From assembly GCF_002775205.1 (NCBI RefSeq), contig NC_036462.1:27283084-27347083 (forward strand): 64,000 bases of DNA, given 5' to 3'. The stretch's first letter is position 1. Each line of letters opens with the position of its first letter. The position numbers were made by a program, and so were the translations under genes. The notes under the pieces are model-generated. The model did no database searches. It was not told the origin of the DNA and saw only the letters and a list, made by a program, of their open reading frames with translations. Below are positions 12,378 through 25,616 of this stretch, one piece after another. The DNA is from Xiphophorus maculatus (taxonomy: Eukaryota; Chordata; Actinopteri; Cyprinodontiformes; Poeciliidae).

Positions 12378-14335
12378 GTCTGGAGGCCTCTGGGCATGCT
12401 CCGTCTCTGCTGGGAATCGCAGGATGCAGCAGGACAGGAAGTCAGACGTTGCTGCAGCACATTTCCCATTTACAGGTTTAATGTCAACAGGAGTGATGTG
12501 ACTCACTGCCCAGGGCAGCAGTCCATTAGGGAGCGGCACGGAAACAAAAACAAAACATGTTTCTGCAAATTACACCGTACCAATCTGTTATCTGGTACTG
12601 TATTGTCATCTCTTGGTGATTGACGATTGGTTGCCCGCGTGTGAGTCAGAAAATAACTAACGACGCTCAAGTTGGCACACGGCTCAAGGACAAACAATCT
12701 GGAATCACTTCTGTCAAATTCGAACTGGATTATTCTTCTTCAACAAAGACTCTTAAAAACACTTTCAGATTACTGAGACTTTTATTCTATTTTTGGCAAC
12801 ACAAAACATTTGCATTTTCCAGAGCTGTTTTGACATCGGGGCGGGGTTTGTCGCTTGTCTAAATACTTTGTTATATGAACAGATTGCATGGGCATCAGAA
12901 AATCGTCACCTTCCTAAAATAAGTCATTTTTTGCTAAAAGTGTTTTTTTTGTTGTTGTTGCCTAAGTTATCTTTAGACAGTAAAGAGGTTGTGATTCTTT
13001 TTTCTTTTCCAAAATCATTTTAGGCCATTATTTTAAGATGACTAAATGTAGCTTGCTACTAGTGTGTATAAAGTTCATGAGAGGTTCCTGCTTGTCTTCT
13101 AATGACTCACTGTCAACAGACCTCTCTGCTTGTTCTGTACATCCTTGTGTCTTGACTCCTGACCAGTGCATTGCTGAAAACTCATTTCAAAGCGCTCACA
13201 GCCCAGCAAGCCAGAAGAGGGCGACATTGAGCTGTAGCCTAGAACGAGATTTATATTCCTTCTTCTGTTTCTGTAGAAAGTAAGCACTAAATATGACAAC
13301 GCCAGGCATAAAGTGATGCGCATGTTAGCAGTTTTATTTTTTCCGCTACTCTGTAAGCATACATCTATGAAGAGCCAGCGTTTTTAAGTCCCCTGTATTC
13401 ATCATTTGTATGAAAAGCTTTACCGAGCGCATGAACGGAAATTAAAGACAGCCGCACTCTGCTCGCCCACACATTTTCAGTCTTGCTGTTAAGATTCACA
13501 GGGCGAACTGTGAGTCCTCTCGCTAAGTTAATCCTGTTTGAGGAAACCGGGTGATCCCATTTTCCTCCTCATCAGCATCACTGTAACCCGAACCGGAGTT
13601 TAAGTGGAGACCAGGCTGAAGAGAACCGAGGTTCTCTCTTTTTAGATTACTAATCTTCTATTGAAATAAAGACAGGTAGATAGTTGAACTGAGATCTATG
13701 AATCAGTGGATTTACTGGCAGCTGCTATCATCAGATGAGTGTCTGAGATCCGAGCAGCGATTCCAGCCCGCAAACAGGGATTGAAGTAATTGGATCAGCC
13801 GTCTGATTCATGTCTAAACTGGGAGGAAAGTCAAGCTTATCTAGTCAGCGTAGGGCTTAGCGACCTAAAAATGCACCGGCGAGTGCAATTTAGACCGGAT
13901 GAGTCATCGCTTGTGTCAATATGAGGACGCTCCTGTGATGGCAGGTTTTCTGTGCTACTTTATTAAGTCAAAGTAGCACAAAAAGTGCTGCAAAAGAAAA
14001 AGAAAAAAAGAATCCCTCTTTGGAAGTGCTAAGGCAGCAAAGCTGATCTAAAAGAGCAACAGGTTGGCCTGTCTGGCGTGCTGCATCAGCACAGTGCTCC
14101 CCATGAGTCACGGCCAGGCGCACATCTGCGACGGCGACATGACAGGAGCCTGTCGCCGCAGCTCCTGTCTGAGCTGACAGCTTGTTGACGGAGAGAAACA
14201 GAGAGCTTCACAAGGAAGACTGAGGAGGACATTTTAAAAACCCCAGGGTCATCGGAAACAACAATCAGCTGAACCTGCTTTCTGCTTATTTACATCCGTA
14301 ATAAGGAAATATTCATTCCTGCTCACTGCGTAGTC
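12378..14335. other. dbndd2 upstream region, no gene seen
   Basis: Presumably contains the dbndd2 promoter and 5' leader exons, which I could not place. No coding stretch with codon bias or recognisable domain. Moderately GC-balanced DNA at 13,450-14,280 looks less repetitive than its surroundings. Confidence 0.35.
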
Positions 14336-14339
14336 AGGA

Positions 14340-15125
14340 TGTGCGACACTGGGAATTTTTGTATCGATATGATAGGAAGTAAATACAGGGCTAGTATCGC
14401 CGATACTGATACCAATACTTAAAAACAATAATTAATGAATAATTTGGTGATTTGACTTCAGTTAGTTGATTATAAGTGTTATGAAAAGTGTTTACTAACT
14501 ACAATAGAAAATAATTTAGCAGTATAGAAATAACTGAATTTCCTTATTATCGTCTACTATGCACTTACTATAACTGAGTGTGTAACTAATCTGCCAAAAT
14601 AAAAATACCTTTTCCCCCTCAATAGTTGATATTCAGCCATATCGACTATTGATATGGTCGATATGGCCATATCTATAACTATAGATATATGTCTATAGTT
14701 CAGACATATATCTTTACATAAATGTGTATTTTGAAGTTCCACTAATATATTTTTTCAGCTGCCTGAATAGATAATGATAAAACTGTGCTTATGGTGTCTA
14801 CCAGAACTTAACGAACCCAAATAGCCACCCCACCAGTGAGTTTAAGTTCTTGTCCCAGTTACTAGCGGACAGAGCAGTGGGGTGCTACATGGGGAATTAA
14901 ACCAATTGTATTTGAAAGAAAGCAGACATTTTGAGTGTGAACATTATGGAGGTATTTAATCCTTCTTTCCAAATGTAAACGTTCGCTCTTGGTATGAACT
15001 CTATGAGGAAATTTGAGGGATTTACTGGACATATGTAAGAGGAAACAAAAGTATCAATCTTATCACGCTAGTGTCGACCCGATACCAATACTCACCTTGG
15101 TATCGATATTTAGATTGATACCCCC
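14340..15125. mobile_element. Probable inverted-repeat element with GATACC-rich ends
   Basis: TATCGATA...GATACTGATACCAATACTT at the left and GATACCAATACTCACC...GGTATCGATA at the right form long imperfect inverted ends. At 14,630-14,715 the interior is a set of nested AT-rich palindromes. No transposase. Confidence 0.5.
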
Positions 15126-16009
15126 AGCCTTACTCGGTGGCGTCAGATTTTATACGTTGAATATTAATGTTCTTCAACATTTATTAATGTTGAAAGAAGT
15201 AGGTTGTAATTGTCTGCATGAAGATGGAGGTGGATTTAGACCAGCTTCTTTTAGTTCAAATGGAACCCGGTGTTTTGATGGGTTGACTTGCAAAATTAGG
15301 ATTGGCCTAATTTTGAGTTAAGACAACCCAAATATGGATACCAAGACACCAAATGGATACCGAGCAGAACACTGTGAATTACACACCCTCGGTCCCAAAA
15401 AACATGCACCATTCAGAACAGCAGTGTGTGAGTACAGCATACGTCAAAGATGTTCCTCAAAATGCCCTTAATTTGTCCACGTTTAGACCCATGCAACAAG
15501 CTTTTCAATACACCAGCATACATGGTAAAGTAGGAAACAGTGCAACTCAAACTACTACAGCTGGAGCGCTCATTTGACTATAATATGTACAAATTTACTC
15601 TTATTACTCTGACATTAACAGGTGTGGACTAAGATGGTCATGTTTTATTTTGCTTTTAATAAATCAGTAGTGTGTAGACTTAAGCTGGACATAGTCTTTT
15701 TTTTTGGTTAGTGGTTGGTATTAGACTTAAGTTCTTTCCTCTAAAAGTTAAAGTTAAGATGTTCATTTTACATGTTGAATCTTTTAAAATTATTTTAATA
15801 AATATTTACCCTGATATTTATGCTGAGAAAACATAACTCTCCTTTATTTGAGGAAGCTTAACTCTGGGCAGATTAAAAATATCTTTTGGGAAGGTTTTTG
15901 AGAATCTTAATATTGATTTTTGTTTTTTAAATAAAACTTAAAATAGGTCATCAATGATACATATTTTAGTGTGTATACTTAATCAAATTTGTAATCTGTG
16001 ATGATTTGC

Positions 16010-16150
16010 CAGTGTCAGAAAGAGCAGGAGTTTCATAAAGAGACATTTTCTTAATTTTTTTTAAATATCTGATATATACAACAAGTGAAGTTAACATACC
16101 TACTTTGTTGTGCTGTAAAATGCATAACACCGCCCCTTTAAGTATTCTAG
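16010..16150. repeat. Interspersed repeat, copy 1
   Basis: Shares CAGAAAGAGCAGGAGTTT and a GCCCCTTTAAG end with 57,390-57,590. Looks like a diverged MITE; family not named. Confidence 0.5.
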
Positions 16151-17094
16151 AGGGACATTTATAATTGTTACACGATCACAAACACAGTTTTCCTCAGAGC
16201 TGTAACGGGAGGTGAGGGTTGCAGGGTTGACAAAGCGATATGTCTGACACAATAAGAAGCGGCCTGCTTGACATGTGACTAAATGTTTGCTGCGTCCAGC
16301 TGAGAGCAGCGTGCCGGAGAGAAAACACAGGGTTTTGTTTTGGAAAGCAGCTAACCTGAGCTGGATTAAATTGATTCTCTTTAAGGCTGCAGGTTTAAAT
16401 ATAGCTGCTGCTTATCCTGGAGTGTTTTCCCACCCAGTTAAACACTGATTGATCACGCCATTGATTGTTTCCACTGAAAGCCTAATGCCCCAGGGCAGCT
16501 AAAGGTTAGTTACAGACGTATATCCTCACATTGATTTTGCTTCCTCATCCAAGAGTTCGTTTTTTTGGCCACTGGCGACCCTGGTGACCCCTGAGTAGCC
16601 CAGGAATTCAAGTGGGCAAATCTTCAGTAAAAAAAAAGAAAAAAAAAAAAGGTGATGAGATTACATGTCTATTGTACATCAGTTCCACACAACGAAGTCA
16701 TTAGTTTCATGGTGGAAGGAAGGAAGAATGTGAAAGATTTCATTCACTCAGTCTTTTCTGGCTCTGTTTTTCTCCCCCTCATCTTTCCTTCCTCTCTCTC
16801 ACCCTGGGACTTGAGAAGCAGAGGTCCATAAGACCAGCTGGACACACAGAATGACTGGAACAGACAGAAAAGTGTTTGCTGCAGACGGAGGAGGCCGGAT
16901 GTGTTTGCATGCCACCCCGTCTCCCCACATAAAGACAAACCCAGATCTTCAGCTCAGGCAGCAGGCAAATAAAGGGCCCTTTCAAGGCAAACACAAAGGC
17001 AGAGATGTAGCTGAATGGGACTGACTGCTCTCCTTAAAGATAATGCAAGTTCCTAGAGTGGGTAATTTGGACAGATTTAAAAAAAACAAAAAAA

Positions 17095-18215
17095 CACTAA
17101 AATTCCAGACAGAGTGACCGGATAAAAGTAGAGAACCTAGCAAAAGTCTTCATGTCCCTTGAACTTTTCCCCATTACTTTTTCCACATAATGTGTGTGTT
17201 TGTTTTTTTTTGTCAGTTTTATGTCATTGATTTTATTTTATTCTTTTTGCCAAAAGTATCTGAAAAGTGTGGAGCGCTTTTGAAGTCGATCCCCCCTTGA
17301 GTCCAAGCTCTTCAGAACCGCGACTCGCTGTAGTTACATCTGTATGTTTTTGGTGACGTCTGTAGATTGAGATTTTTCTTCTTTGCAAATTGGCTCAAGA
17401 CCAGTCCGAGCTGCAGTTTTCAAACAGATTCTCAGTTGGATTCAGGTCTGAACTTTGACTGGACCAACACATGAATAATGCTTTGATCTGGTTTATTTCA
17501 TAACAGCTCTGCTGGAAGGCAAACCTCCATCTCACTTTCTAGTGTTGTGCAGCTTCTAACAGGTTTTCTTCAAAGATTACCCTGTACTTAATTCGCTCCA
17601 TCGTGCCATCATCTCTTCCCTGTCTTATACAATAATACGCTTTTGCATCGGGACTAAGTGGTTTTTTGGCTGCATCGAAATTACTGTAATGCAATTGAAA
17701 TAATTTTTTCGCATCACTCGAGTCATGTGATCCAACAATTGGATGCTACTACTGCTGGAAAAACGAAGAAGACGACAGGAAGTGGTATGAAAATGACGGA
17801 GCGGTGTGTTTTTTAATGACTTATCCTGTGAACAAATTTATTCACATGTGATTTTAATTGCGTTTTTTATTACATGGAAAAACCGTAATTACAACATTTT
17901 GTTTTTTCATCATCATCAGTGGAATATTGACAAAGTTTTGCGCAGGTTTTTAATGGAAATGCATCAACGATTTCATTAACCCTGGGATTAGAGTACACAC
18001 AGGTCGACTCTTTACTTGTTTTGTGAACTCTGAATTAATTGGTGATGTTGAATTTTACTTGCAATCAGAAACAGTCTACACTTTTCCGTACTTAGCTACA
18101 CTTACTACTATTTATTAAATCTATGGCAAAGAAAAAAAAAATCAGAGTAAAATACATAAGCTTGTTCTAACGAGACGTTTGAAGTAAATGGGTGTGAATA
18201 CTTTCGAGAGGCAGC
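17095..18215 (-). mobile_element. Tc1-like transposon relic, interrupted
   Basis: Starts AGCAAAAGTCTTCATG.CCCTTGAAC and ends GTGTGAATACTTTCGAGAGGC, the inverted tips of the common fish Tc1 family. Between them lies degenerate transposase (antisense), including CAGATTCTCAGTTGGATTCAG at about 17,430-17,450. A second repeat (17,640-17,950) is embedded. Confidence 0.75.
17640..17950. repeat. Unclassified interspersed repeat nested in Tc1 relic, copy A
   Basis: Related along its length to 35,990-36,320: shared CATCA.ACGAGTCA.ATGATC, ATGCTACTACTGCTGG, GACAGGAAG, and ATTTTAATTG.G. Not coding. Confidence 0.55.
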
Positions 18216-18219
18216 GTGA

Positions 18220-20800
18220 GTGCGCCCTTGTTGGGATTAGCATGAAGAGCCTGAATTATACTGTTGTCACATTTTCACAAAAACTGTGTCATGATGAGGC
18301 TGACCACATGAAAGGGCTCAGCACAGCATCTGAGAAGTAAAACCCATCATCCCTTTTTGATCATTTAGAGCTCAACTAAATCTCGTCATCTCCTCACGGC
18401 ACAGCTTCAAGTACACGTACTTAAATGAAAAAGAAAAATCAGGTCACTCTTTGTGTCTGTTTAATGTGTGGATGCCGCATGTTTCTCTTCCCCCTTGTTT
18501 TCTCTTTCTTTTTTTCTGTGAGGAGCCGCCCGCTGAGATACCAGGTTAGAACCGTCAGCTGCCGCAGCAAAGCATTGATCCCTGAGCTAAATGAAGAGAT
18601 AGGAGGGCTCGGTGTCGCCCACAGGCTCCCATTAGGCCCATCAGTGAGCTGGAGGAAAATGTGAGCTCACATGAAGCTCCCCTGTGACAAAGAGAGGGAA
18701 GGTCAAGGCCAGAAGCAAACACTTCTGTGGAAACATTTTCCCGTCGTTTTGGAACAACAGAAAAATATCGGCGGAGAATTAAAACTTCTGGGAATCACTG
18801 CTTTCTTCTCCACTTTAATTACAGAGTAGCTTGCCACACTCCAACTTTTGTTCTGTCTGAGCTGGGAAGTGGTTTTCCTACCCAAGTGGATCAAGTCATC
18901 CACTTGACTTGAAGTCATCTTGACTTGAATGATGCCTATATAAAAGGCCAATTCAAAACAAAGTATTTGGACTTTTGTTATAGTTCTTGGTACACCCAGT
19001 TCCTGTCTTAAAATTTGGATTGTTACAATAAAGTTAATATGAGCGCTTGTGATGGTACCAGTATTGGTACATGTGTTGTCAATATGGGTGTTTTCACCTG
19101 TTAGTCTAGTAAACTGGGTTCGTTTGGGGACAAAAATTGCAACACTTGCTACATTTTCAGCTAGTCTGGTTCGCTTTCACACTGCACTGTGCCAAACGAT
19201 CCAAACCCTTTGAAAAATCTGTTCTCCTCTTCACCTGTGGTGGCGCTGCACCTAGTACCACTGAAGGATGCGACACTAAAACATCTGAAGAAGACCAGTG
19301 CAACTTTCTACTTTGTAAAATGTGAACAAAAATGGAGCCATATTTAACTTTGGGTATGAGGTTATCACTCTGAATCTCCTCTGACCAAAAGCACATGGGT
19401 CCAGTTACGGTCCCACAGTGTTTAGGAAACTCTGGATGTTTACATTTCTGGTGGTAGGGTAGGATAGAAAAGGGTTTTAGAACTTGATGACCCAAAGATG
19501 CTACTTTTTACTCCAGTATTTTCACAGAAGATTGTTTTTTTCCCCCCCACATTTACCAAAATCAAAGGCTTGACTTTCATTGATTTTATTGTAACATGGT
19601 GTTGTAGCAAATTACTGATACAGTCCAGGGCTTTTCAAAGTGTGGGGCGTGCAGAAAAAGTAACTGCAAACATTTAGCCAACGTCACCCAGCCTATGTCA
19701 GAAAAATGGACTGATTTTTAGTTACTAGCGCTACAGTCAGTAAGGAGGCAAAATAAGAATAAAAAAGATGAAAGTATGACCACAATTATTTAAAGTGGGG
19801 GTTTTTCATGGGTTGGATGTGAACATGCTCCACTGCTATATAGTTGTCTGCAAAGCACTGGGAAAGTCTTTTTCCAAAACCCTAAATGAACTGTGGCCAA
19901 ACAGAGGGTAGTTCATACTTTTAGCACTTTGAAAACCCCTGATATAGTCCAAAGCTTTTTACAGCTCTCTGTTATTTTTCAGTCTCTTACATTTTTAGAG
20001 TCCATATACGGAGGAGTGAATGATCTTTTCTGTGACCTCTTAGCCGGTCCACACTCCAGATTTTGAAACATGGGGATCTACCTGAGGTGGAACCTGGCCT
20101 TGAATGCCCTGGGCGTCCTGTCCAAAGATGAAAAGATTGCATCACTCTTTGACCTTTGTCCTACCGCAAGAAGTCAGGATACAGACGCAGGCCTCAAAGC
20201 AGTTTGAGACCAAAATCCCTCTGCACTGCTCCCTTCCTCTCTCCTTAAAAATGAAGTGGAGCAGTCAGACTTTCATTCTCAATTTTTTGGCCGGAACACT
20301 AAAAAAGCTCCCGCTTTACAAGAATCGGGTTGCAAAGTTTGTGAATTATTAACGACCCCTGCTGATGCTTGGTTATATTTGGGGGGGTCTTTCCACCGTC
20401 ATATTAGCTCAGGCTATGTTTTCCGGGACAAAGCTGTGTCCAGCACCGTCCATCAGCGCTGACATCATCAGCGGGAGGCCTCTTCTTGGTCCCACCATGA
20501 CTGACAATAGGGCCGTTTATAGGACGTTGTCCTGTCCCAGTCCCCTCCACACGTCCACCGGCAGGCTGTCGTGAGTTCTGATTAACACAATAGGCTTTAC
20601 CAGATGATAAAGCTCTGATCCATGTTTGTTTCCTGCACTGGCAAATCCTCTTAGGCAGAATGGTTACTGCTGAACAGCAGAATGACTGCATTTAGCTCCA
20701 ATTGCCACTTGTTTCAAACAAAGTTCATGGTTGGTCTGTGGGGAAGAGCCAGTAGGAAGTTCTCTAACTTTAATATGTTTTGGAAACAGAATCATTCAGT
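18220..20800. other. Intergenic DNA, no gene seen
   Basis: Non-repetitive-looking patch at 18,500-18,700 (GC-balanced), then DNA at 19,060-19,500 with MITE-like character (GGTTCGTTTGGGG..., TTCGCTTTCACAC). No supported coding region. Confidence 0.35.
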
Positions 20801-20805
20801 TGTCT

Positions 20806-21192
20806 AGCCCTGTTGCAATAAGCAATAAATCAATTAATTGCATGATATATTAAAAAGAGCTTAATTATTTCCATTTGTATGGTTTATAATTGTTCTCTTA
20901 AAAACCTTCAGTATCTCTGGTTTATTGGTCTCAACTAGTCCCTTTTTTGATGGACAATATTTGTTGTTTCTGTTGTTTATTTTGGACATTTAAAATGTCT
21001 TCCAGTTCCATTATTAAATGCTCATTGGAATTTAAAGTTTACTGATCTCTGAGAATATTATTTTTTGCAATATTATGCCATTTTCCATTATATTACTTGA
21101 AAATGGTCTCAAAACAACAGTATTATCGTTTATCATAATAACTTCTGGGACAATGTATCGCCCAGCAAAATTTGTTATCGTGACAGGCCTGG
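20806..21192. mobile_element. MITE with GTTATCGTGACAGG ends
   Basis: Left end AGCCCTGTTGCAATAAGC and right end TTGTTATCGTGACAGGCCT are roughly inverted. The interior (AACAGTATTATCGTTTATC, TTCTGGGACAATGTATCGCC) is the well-known fish family of this type. No coding capacity. Confidence 0.6.
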
Positions 21193-21199
21193 TTTTATT

Positions 21200-23530
21200 C
21201 CAAACCAGAAAAAAAGAAAAAACACTATTGTGAAAAACTAGTTGCTATTTCACAAGCTGCAACCCAGACCTGATTACTGCAAGAACTGCAGAACAAATAT
21301 TTTATATGCAGCGTTGCTGAAATAATTAAGACCGCTAAGAGATCTCATAAAGCTGCCTTCCAGTGAGGTTTAATTAAAGCTAGTTTACAAAAACCAGTGG
21401 TGTTAAAGTTATCACAAACTTTTAATGGTAGCAAAAATAGCGCAAAAAAATTGAGCCTGGTTGATTTAAGTACCTTTATCCATTCATGAAAATAATTATT
21501 TCAAAATTTATTCAGGTCTTAGTTTTACCATCTTTATCTGACATCAAAATATGCCTTATGATCAGAAACATTTAAGTTTGATTTTTTTTTTTAAAAAAAA
21601 AGCAGGAGCAGAAGATATATGTAAAGGAGCAAGAATGTTTTCATACCAATGTATGTATAAAAGACTTTAACTTTTTTTTTAAATTCCCACACCATCATGT
21701 TTTCCTGGGTTGCATATTCTGGTGTCTGCTGTTTCGTTTCCTAGTACTTTTGAAGCAGCTCAAAGTTATTTTAACACAACCCAGGAGAACGAGAGGAATG
21801 TTCTGTTTAACCAATCACAATGACTCAGACGTTTTTTCATTTTGATTTAGATTGGAGTTGGAAGGTTTCACATTGTTATTGAAAAACAATAACAAGTAAG
21901 TAATTCCACTTACTGGAATTTACTAAAACAGCCAAAAAGAAAAAAAAACACACTTGTGTAACAGTGATTAATAAACAGATGAGCAAACTGTGTCTTTGTC
22001 TCAGAAAGATTGAGCTGACATAGTTGAAATTTCAAATATTACAGCAAGAACTGTCAAGAAACTATTTAACATGAAATAGTTTCATGAATGGATTGCGGTA
22101 AAAATGTTCGAGGAAGAAATACAAATCGTTAATAAAAATCTGTAGAGGGGTTGTAATAACTTCAGCTTTTTTTCTTTCACAAAATGGCTGTGGCTTTTGT
22201 AGAGAAGAGCTGGCCGTTTGAAAAATGTCAAATTTTGATGAAAAACTTTGATGTTGCAGCTGCAGTGAGGTAACGCAGTGAGCAAACCAAAAGAGCAGGG
22301 CAGTGAAACCACAGCCCTGAGGTTTGCCTGTGGTGGCTCTTGACCTTAAGCGTCACTGTGTCAGGAACAAGATTTGGTGATGGAAGTGATGAATTGAGAG
22401 GACCGTTCAGTCTTTCACACAGTGCTCTCTGGCCAGGTCGCTTCATACTTAACAAGAACTGAAGTGCAGAACTCCTGGGAGGTCGTCATCTTCCCTCCCA
22501 CTGCAGCTTTTGTTAGTTTTGTGACTCACTTTTTTTTTTCTGACACTTATTAACTTCAGAAGCAAGTGTTTGGTCATATAAGTGCTGAATCAGCAGTCAG
22601 CATGTCTGATCACTCTGGACAACCACAGAGACTGTGATAATCCCACACTGTGAGCCTGGCTTCAGGTCTCTTTTGTTGCTGTGTATAGTCAAGTTTCTTA
22701 AGAATTCAGTTTATTTTGGTACTATCTGATTTAAAAGATTTTTTCTCAATTTTTGGGGGAGAAAAAAACCATAAGGAAATGCAAGCCTTTTTCTTTTTTT
22801 CTTTTACCTCAAATTGCAAATTATATTACATTTAAATGAATTCACAATTTAAAAGTATGAAAGTTTTCTATGAAAGTTTTATTTCTGATGTTAGGAGGAG
22901 GTCGTCCCTGAGGTGGGGTCACATTTTCAGCTTACTCTTAACCAACAAATATAGATTTTACTGTAGTCTGAATTGAAACTTTGTGAAGCAGAGAAGCAAA
23001 CCCATCTCAAATTTATTCACAGAATCTACTTCTCAAATAATTAAAAAAAAAAAAATTCCAAGTCCCAAAAAATAAATAAATGCGTCCAACTAACTCACGT
23101 CACTGTCATATACTGTAGTCAACATATGGCATTCATTGTTGTCTTAGCAACAATGAATGCCAAGACTGATGCTTTCTCAAGTCACATCCTGCCCGGGGCC
23201 CTGCTTACCCTCAGACCGGCCCTGTTTCTAAGTAGTGGTGTCTGAGTTCACCTGCATTAAAGTATTTAGTTTAAATTTAGGTAAGTTTTTGACATAAAAA
23301 TATTTAATCACACAATTTACCATTCAAGAAAAACACATATAAATAAAAAAAGAGGCCTTATTTATCATCAGAGTCCAAATATTAAACCAAGTCATAATTT
23401 AGGGTATGTCCTGATAAGGCCTTGTGCAACACTTTTCATGACCCCGAGTGGAAAATAATGTTGTGATCAAGTTTAAACTTTATGGTCAAACATCATGGAT
23501 GGACCTGGATTAATCCTTCGGATCTTTACC
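21200..23530. other. Intergenic AT-rich DNA, no gene seen
   Basis: Homopolymer A/T runs and diverged repeats. CAGGGCC-type repeat end at about 23,190-23,225. No coding region or RNA gene recognised. Confidence 0.35.
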
Positions 23531-23534
23531 TATA

Positions 23535-23771
23535 TACACTGCTCAAAAAAAATAAAGGGAACACTCAAATAACACATCCTAGATTTGAATGAAAGAAATA
23601 TTCTCATTGAATACTTTGTTCTGTACAAAGTTCCATTTGCACAACAGCAGGTGAAATTGATTGTCAATCAGTGTTGCTTCCTAAGTGGACAGTTTGATTT
23701 CACAGAAGTTTGATTTACTTGGAGTTATATTGTGTTGTTTAAGTGTTCCCTTTATTTTTTTGAGCAGTATA
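23535..23771. mobile_element. Non-autonomous Tc1/mariner element (ACTGCTCAAAAAAA ends)
   Basis: TACACTGCTCAAAAAAA.TAAAGGGAACACT and its complement bound 237 bases, with TA at both edges. The interior keeps only subterminal parts of the autonomous element (GTCAATCAGTGTTGCTTCC), the transposase being deleted. Confidence 0.85.
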
Positions 23772-23829
23772 TATTTTTTGCTTGTCTTTCTTTTTACTGT
23801 GGACACCCTAGAGGAGAATAATGGGTGCA

Positions 23830-24035
23830 GCTGATCTGTTTCCATGGGACAGCAATGTTTAAACTTCTCAGTTAAACTTATTAAATCGTTAATTAGTGCT
23901 TGTTAAGCAGAATTACACGCAGTGACTAAATAATCACTCGATTGTCACAAGACATTGCTTGCGGCAGAGCAATTAGGGTGTAATCTAAGCATTGATCCAC
24001 GTTATCTTTATTGTAACAATCATTCATGCAAATAT
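23830..24035. promoter_or_regulatory. Possible conserved non-coding (enhancer-like) stretch
   Basis: Low-repeat DNA with several homeodomain-type cores (TTAATTAGT, CAATTAGG, TTAAACTTATTAAATCG) and no coding potential, surrounded by transposon debris. Only a guess from composition; conservation was not tested. Confidence 0.2.
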
Positions 24036-25531
24036 ATCCTTAGGCATTGCTGGCAAGAAGAAGCCAGCTATTATTTATTTTCTTAAAAATAAAATATTTC
24101 CCATTGTGAAACCTGAAAACAAAACTCCAGGTGTGGTTTAAGTGATGTAGCCAGGGTTGTGACAGATAGATTTAAAGAAGCAACTTCAGAGAAATATCAC
24201 AGAGAATCCAGCTAGATTAGAAAAAGTAAAGCAGCTTCAATTCAAAGCTTGCTTTCAATTTCTCGAAAATATCTTATAATTTTCCAGAAGAATCAAACAA
24301 AACAGTTCTTGTGTTCTTGGTCACATTCTGAACAAGAGGCCCGCCTTTTGGCACACACAATTTTTTGAGCATCATGGAAAAAATGTGTCATTTTCAATGC
24401 AATATTTTGCAAGTTTTCCACATACGTGATTAATTGGAACCACAATAAATATATTATGAATGACAGCAGACCTAATGTCATGTCTCCTTCAGCAGCTGCT
24501 ATATTTTCATAAAATGATTTATATGCCCCAGTGGCTTCCTAAGTTTTGATAGCTTTGTTTATAGCAAGTTCAGCAGCACTGTGTAGACCTTCACTTAAAC
24601 ACTGAGCAGTGCAAATATGCTTCACATTTTTCTTCACAGTGCCTCATGTTACTGTTCATATCCCTTGATTTTTTTTTTTTTTTGTAGTGTTTCACATCAC
24701 AACCTTTAATGTATTTTATGGTAGTCTTATGTGATATTTGAGCATAAAAAACCTGGAACGTGTGGCATGCATTGTATTCAAGCCCCGTATAGTCTGATGC
24801 CCCAAAATTAAATCAATTAATTGGTTAAAAAAATAATTTTAAAAATTTATTATTAATAATAATAATAATAATAATGCAGATGTTTTATGAAGAAGCAGGA
24901 GAAAATTTAAAATTTTTTGAAAACCATAAACATTCCTTCTACTTTACAATTATCACCCAGCATTTCAATAAAATCCATCGAAGTTAGTGGCTGTAACATG
25001 ACTTTTGCAAGACTCTGTAGCTTGTTCAATAATTTATTTTTACTTCTACTGCGCAAGTCTTAATCTCCTAAGCAGAAAAAGCATAAAACACGGCAACAAA
25101 TACCTCAATGTGATCTGGGAGAGTTATGCTAAGCTATGATAAAGGTTTTCATCCTCTGTTTTATGCTCATTAGGCAGCATCTCGCGTCTCGGCGCAGTAT
25201 CAAGCTCCTTCCCTCCAAACACGGCACAGTGGATCTCTCCGGCTCATTCACACAGAAATCAAAACGTCATGCAGCCGAATACACGGGAAAAAACAGGCAC
25301 AACAACAGATGGGCGATGCCTTCTCCAGAGCCAGAACCCTGATCCATTTCAGTCTCGTGAAATCTCTGGACTCTTTGGGACTAATGCAGTTTCAGGCCCT
25401 ATCTGGGTCGCTTCGTCTCTGAAAACAGACTGCGACGAGTCGATTCTGACGAGATCTGCAACCGCAATCCCATTAAGAAGGAGAGATCTTTGTCTGTAGT
25501 TGTGCTTTGATCCCAATCCAACTTTACCTGT

Positions 25532-25533
<2 letters not shown>

Positions 25534-25578
<45 letters not shown>

Positions 25579-25616
25579 CGGGCGTGTGCGTGCGGGCGTG
25601 TGCGTGCGTGTGTGCG
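25534..25616. repeat. (TG)n microsatellite with GC-variant tail
   Basis: About 20 TG units followed by GTGCGGGCGTGTGCGTGCGG; potential Z-DNA tract in intergenic DNA. Confidence 0.9.

Noticed and set aside
11996-12469. 157-codon frame overlapping dbndd2
   Set aside because: Reads through two introns and in the wrong frame over one exon; the spliced model explains the conserved residues.
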